Positions 50,456 through 50,994 of a stretch of DNA of 50,994 nt are shown here, piece by piece. How positions within the stretch are numbered: position 1 is the first letter of the stretch; each line of letters starts with the position of its first letter. The position numbers and the translations under genes were made by a program. The stretch comes from Spirochaetia bacterium UBA6919. GTDB lineage: Bacteria; Spirochaetota; UBA6919. The DNA is taken from NCBI GenBank assembly GCA_002450905.1, contig DKAT01000024.1, positions 118,809 through 169,802 on the forward strand, given 5' to 3'. The notes below the pieces were generated by a model. It saw nothing but the letters and a program-made list of their open reading frames with translations. It did not search any database and had not been told where the DNA came from.

Positions 50456-50994
50456 TCAAAAAAAATGATTTATACCCATGGATATAAATGTATCCAGTTC
50501 AAACGGGTGCAAGCTGAAACCAAAATCTATACGGGCTTGAGCATTACGTATCTGACGGATTAGAAATCGAAATCCAATCCCTGCGTCTATAGCATAATCT
50601 TTAAACATTCCTTTACTAAAATATCCCCCATCCCAGGCATATCCAACATCAGAAAATAATACGACGGAGGCTACAAAATCCTTTATAAACCACAAATCAT
50701 CCTTATAAAACGGGATTCGTACTTCCATATTATATAAATATATATTTTCTCCATGAAATCGTGTCCCTAAAAATCCCCTTAAATTATTTAAACCACCTAA
50801 ATAAAATTGCCTGTAAAACTCCCCCTTAATCAGTTTACCAAATATCCAATGATGTCCTATTGTAATATCTTTATAAAGTTGATAAAATATCCGTCCATCC
50901 AATTTCAGGGAATAAAATGTATCCCCCGATCCAAGGTATTTATCTGTAAAATTAAATTGAACAGAAAGAAGTTGTCCATTGTGATAATAATTAT
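50456..50994 (-). CDS. BamA/Omp85-type outer membrane barrel protein (5' end outside window)
   Basis: The frame is open to the right edge; the coding strand continues past the internal TTG at 50902, and codons near the edge read as barrel strands (GQLLSVQFNFTDKYLGSGDT). The visible 179 residues are the end of an Omp85/D15-type barrel: YLGGLNNLRGF (the conserved GG...LRG motif of bacterial surface antigens), VRIPFYKDDLWF, VLFSDVGYAWDGG, GIGFRFLIRQIRNAQARIDFG and a C-terminal strand ending in Phe. POTRA domains would be upstream. Candidates are BamA, TamA or a patatin-linked/TPS barrel; the end alone does not decide. It is an outer membrane protein. Confidence 0.85.
   Translation of the reverse strand, partial: NYYHNGQLLSVQFNFTDKYLGSGDTFYSLKLDGRIFYQLYKDITIGHHWIFGKLIKGEFYRQFYLGGLNNLRGFLGTRFHGENIYLYNMEVRIPFYKDDLWFIKDFVASVVLFSDVGYAWDGGYFSKGMFKDYAIDAGIGFRFLIRQIRNAQARIDFGFSLHPFELDTFISMGINHFF

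Noticed and set aside
1..50994. CRISPR arrays, rRNA, tRNA, insertion sequences
   Set aside because: I saw no regularly spaced repeats, cloverleaf-compatible blocks, rRNA landmarks or transposase-like proteins.

Overview
The window is AT-rich bacterial chromosome, densely coded on both strands, with no rRNA, tRNA, CRISPR array, insertion sequence or phage module that I can recognise. The organism is a diderm: there is a BamA-type barrel, a FadL-type porin, an RND pump and many lipoproteins. It signals heavily (multi-PAS kinases, a hemerythrin kinase, a chemoreceptor, a diguanylate cyclase) and makes its own aromatic amino acids and molybdopterin. The leucine-rich-repeat lipoprotein, the relaxed lipoboxes, the rpsA-TPR pair and the AT-rich codon use would fit a member of the Spirochaetota, but this is inference and no marker here settles it.

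Layout. 1-5.1 kb: a three-gene phosphorelay cluster (multi-PAS kinase cut by the window edge, receiver-ATPase protein, hemerythrin-histidine kinase). 5.2-8.2 kb: an ion operon (MscS-like channel, a membrane-less MgtE-type sensor, a complete MgtE Mg2+ channel). 8.3-17 kb: an accessory stretch with a COG0523 metal GTPase, a TetR regulator with a near-leaderless autoregulated promoter, a 917-residue fusion of a secreted alpha-carbonic anhydrase to a chemoreceptor, an EVE-domain gene with an internally deleted copy 4 kb away, an orphan ParB-like protein and a YfbK-like von Willebrand lipoprotein. 17.1-23.1 kb: pheA-aroF-tyrA-rpsA-TPR, behind one good sigma70 promoter and a leader of about 140 nt. 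23.1-27.4 kb: RND efflux permease and its membrane fusion partner. 27.7-40.9 kb: mostly small secreted proteins and lipoproteins of unknown role, plus FadL-like porin, GlgE-like GH13 enzyme, radical SAM protein, rRNA m5U methyltransferase, peptidoglycan amidase, LRR lipoprotein and a PadR/lipoprotein-methyltransferase pair. 41-45.6 kb: a large unknown protein coupled to a MerR regulator, a diguanylate cyclase, and a MoaC-MogA fusion. 45.6-51 kb: tandem paralogous secreted proteins flanking a DinB gene, ogt, a thioesterase, a 45-residue small gene and the end of a BamA-like barrel gene, with four intergenic palindromic repeats.

The most striking object is the carbonic anhydrase-chemoreceptor fusion at 10.5-13.3 kb. 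It keeps all zinc ligands, the Thr199/Glu106 pair and the proton-shuttle His. It has its own TTGACA/TATACT promoter with two perfect dyads, and it lies, with a TetR gene, between two direct copies of an EVE gene. It is a candidate CO2/bicarbonate (or local pH) chemotaxis sensor. Other structure includes two families of dispersed hairpin repeats (29 bp and about 103 bp), several promoters placed so close to the start codon that the mRNA would be leaderless, a possible small RNA at 34.96-35.05 kb, and a diguanylate cyclase whose N-terminus resembles the CheY-binding peptide of FliM.
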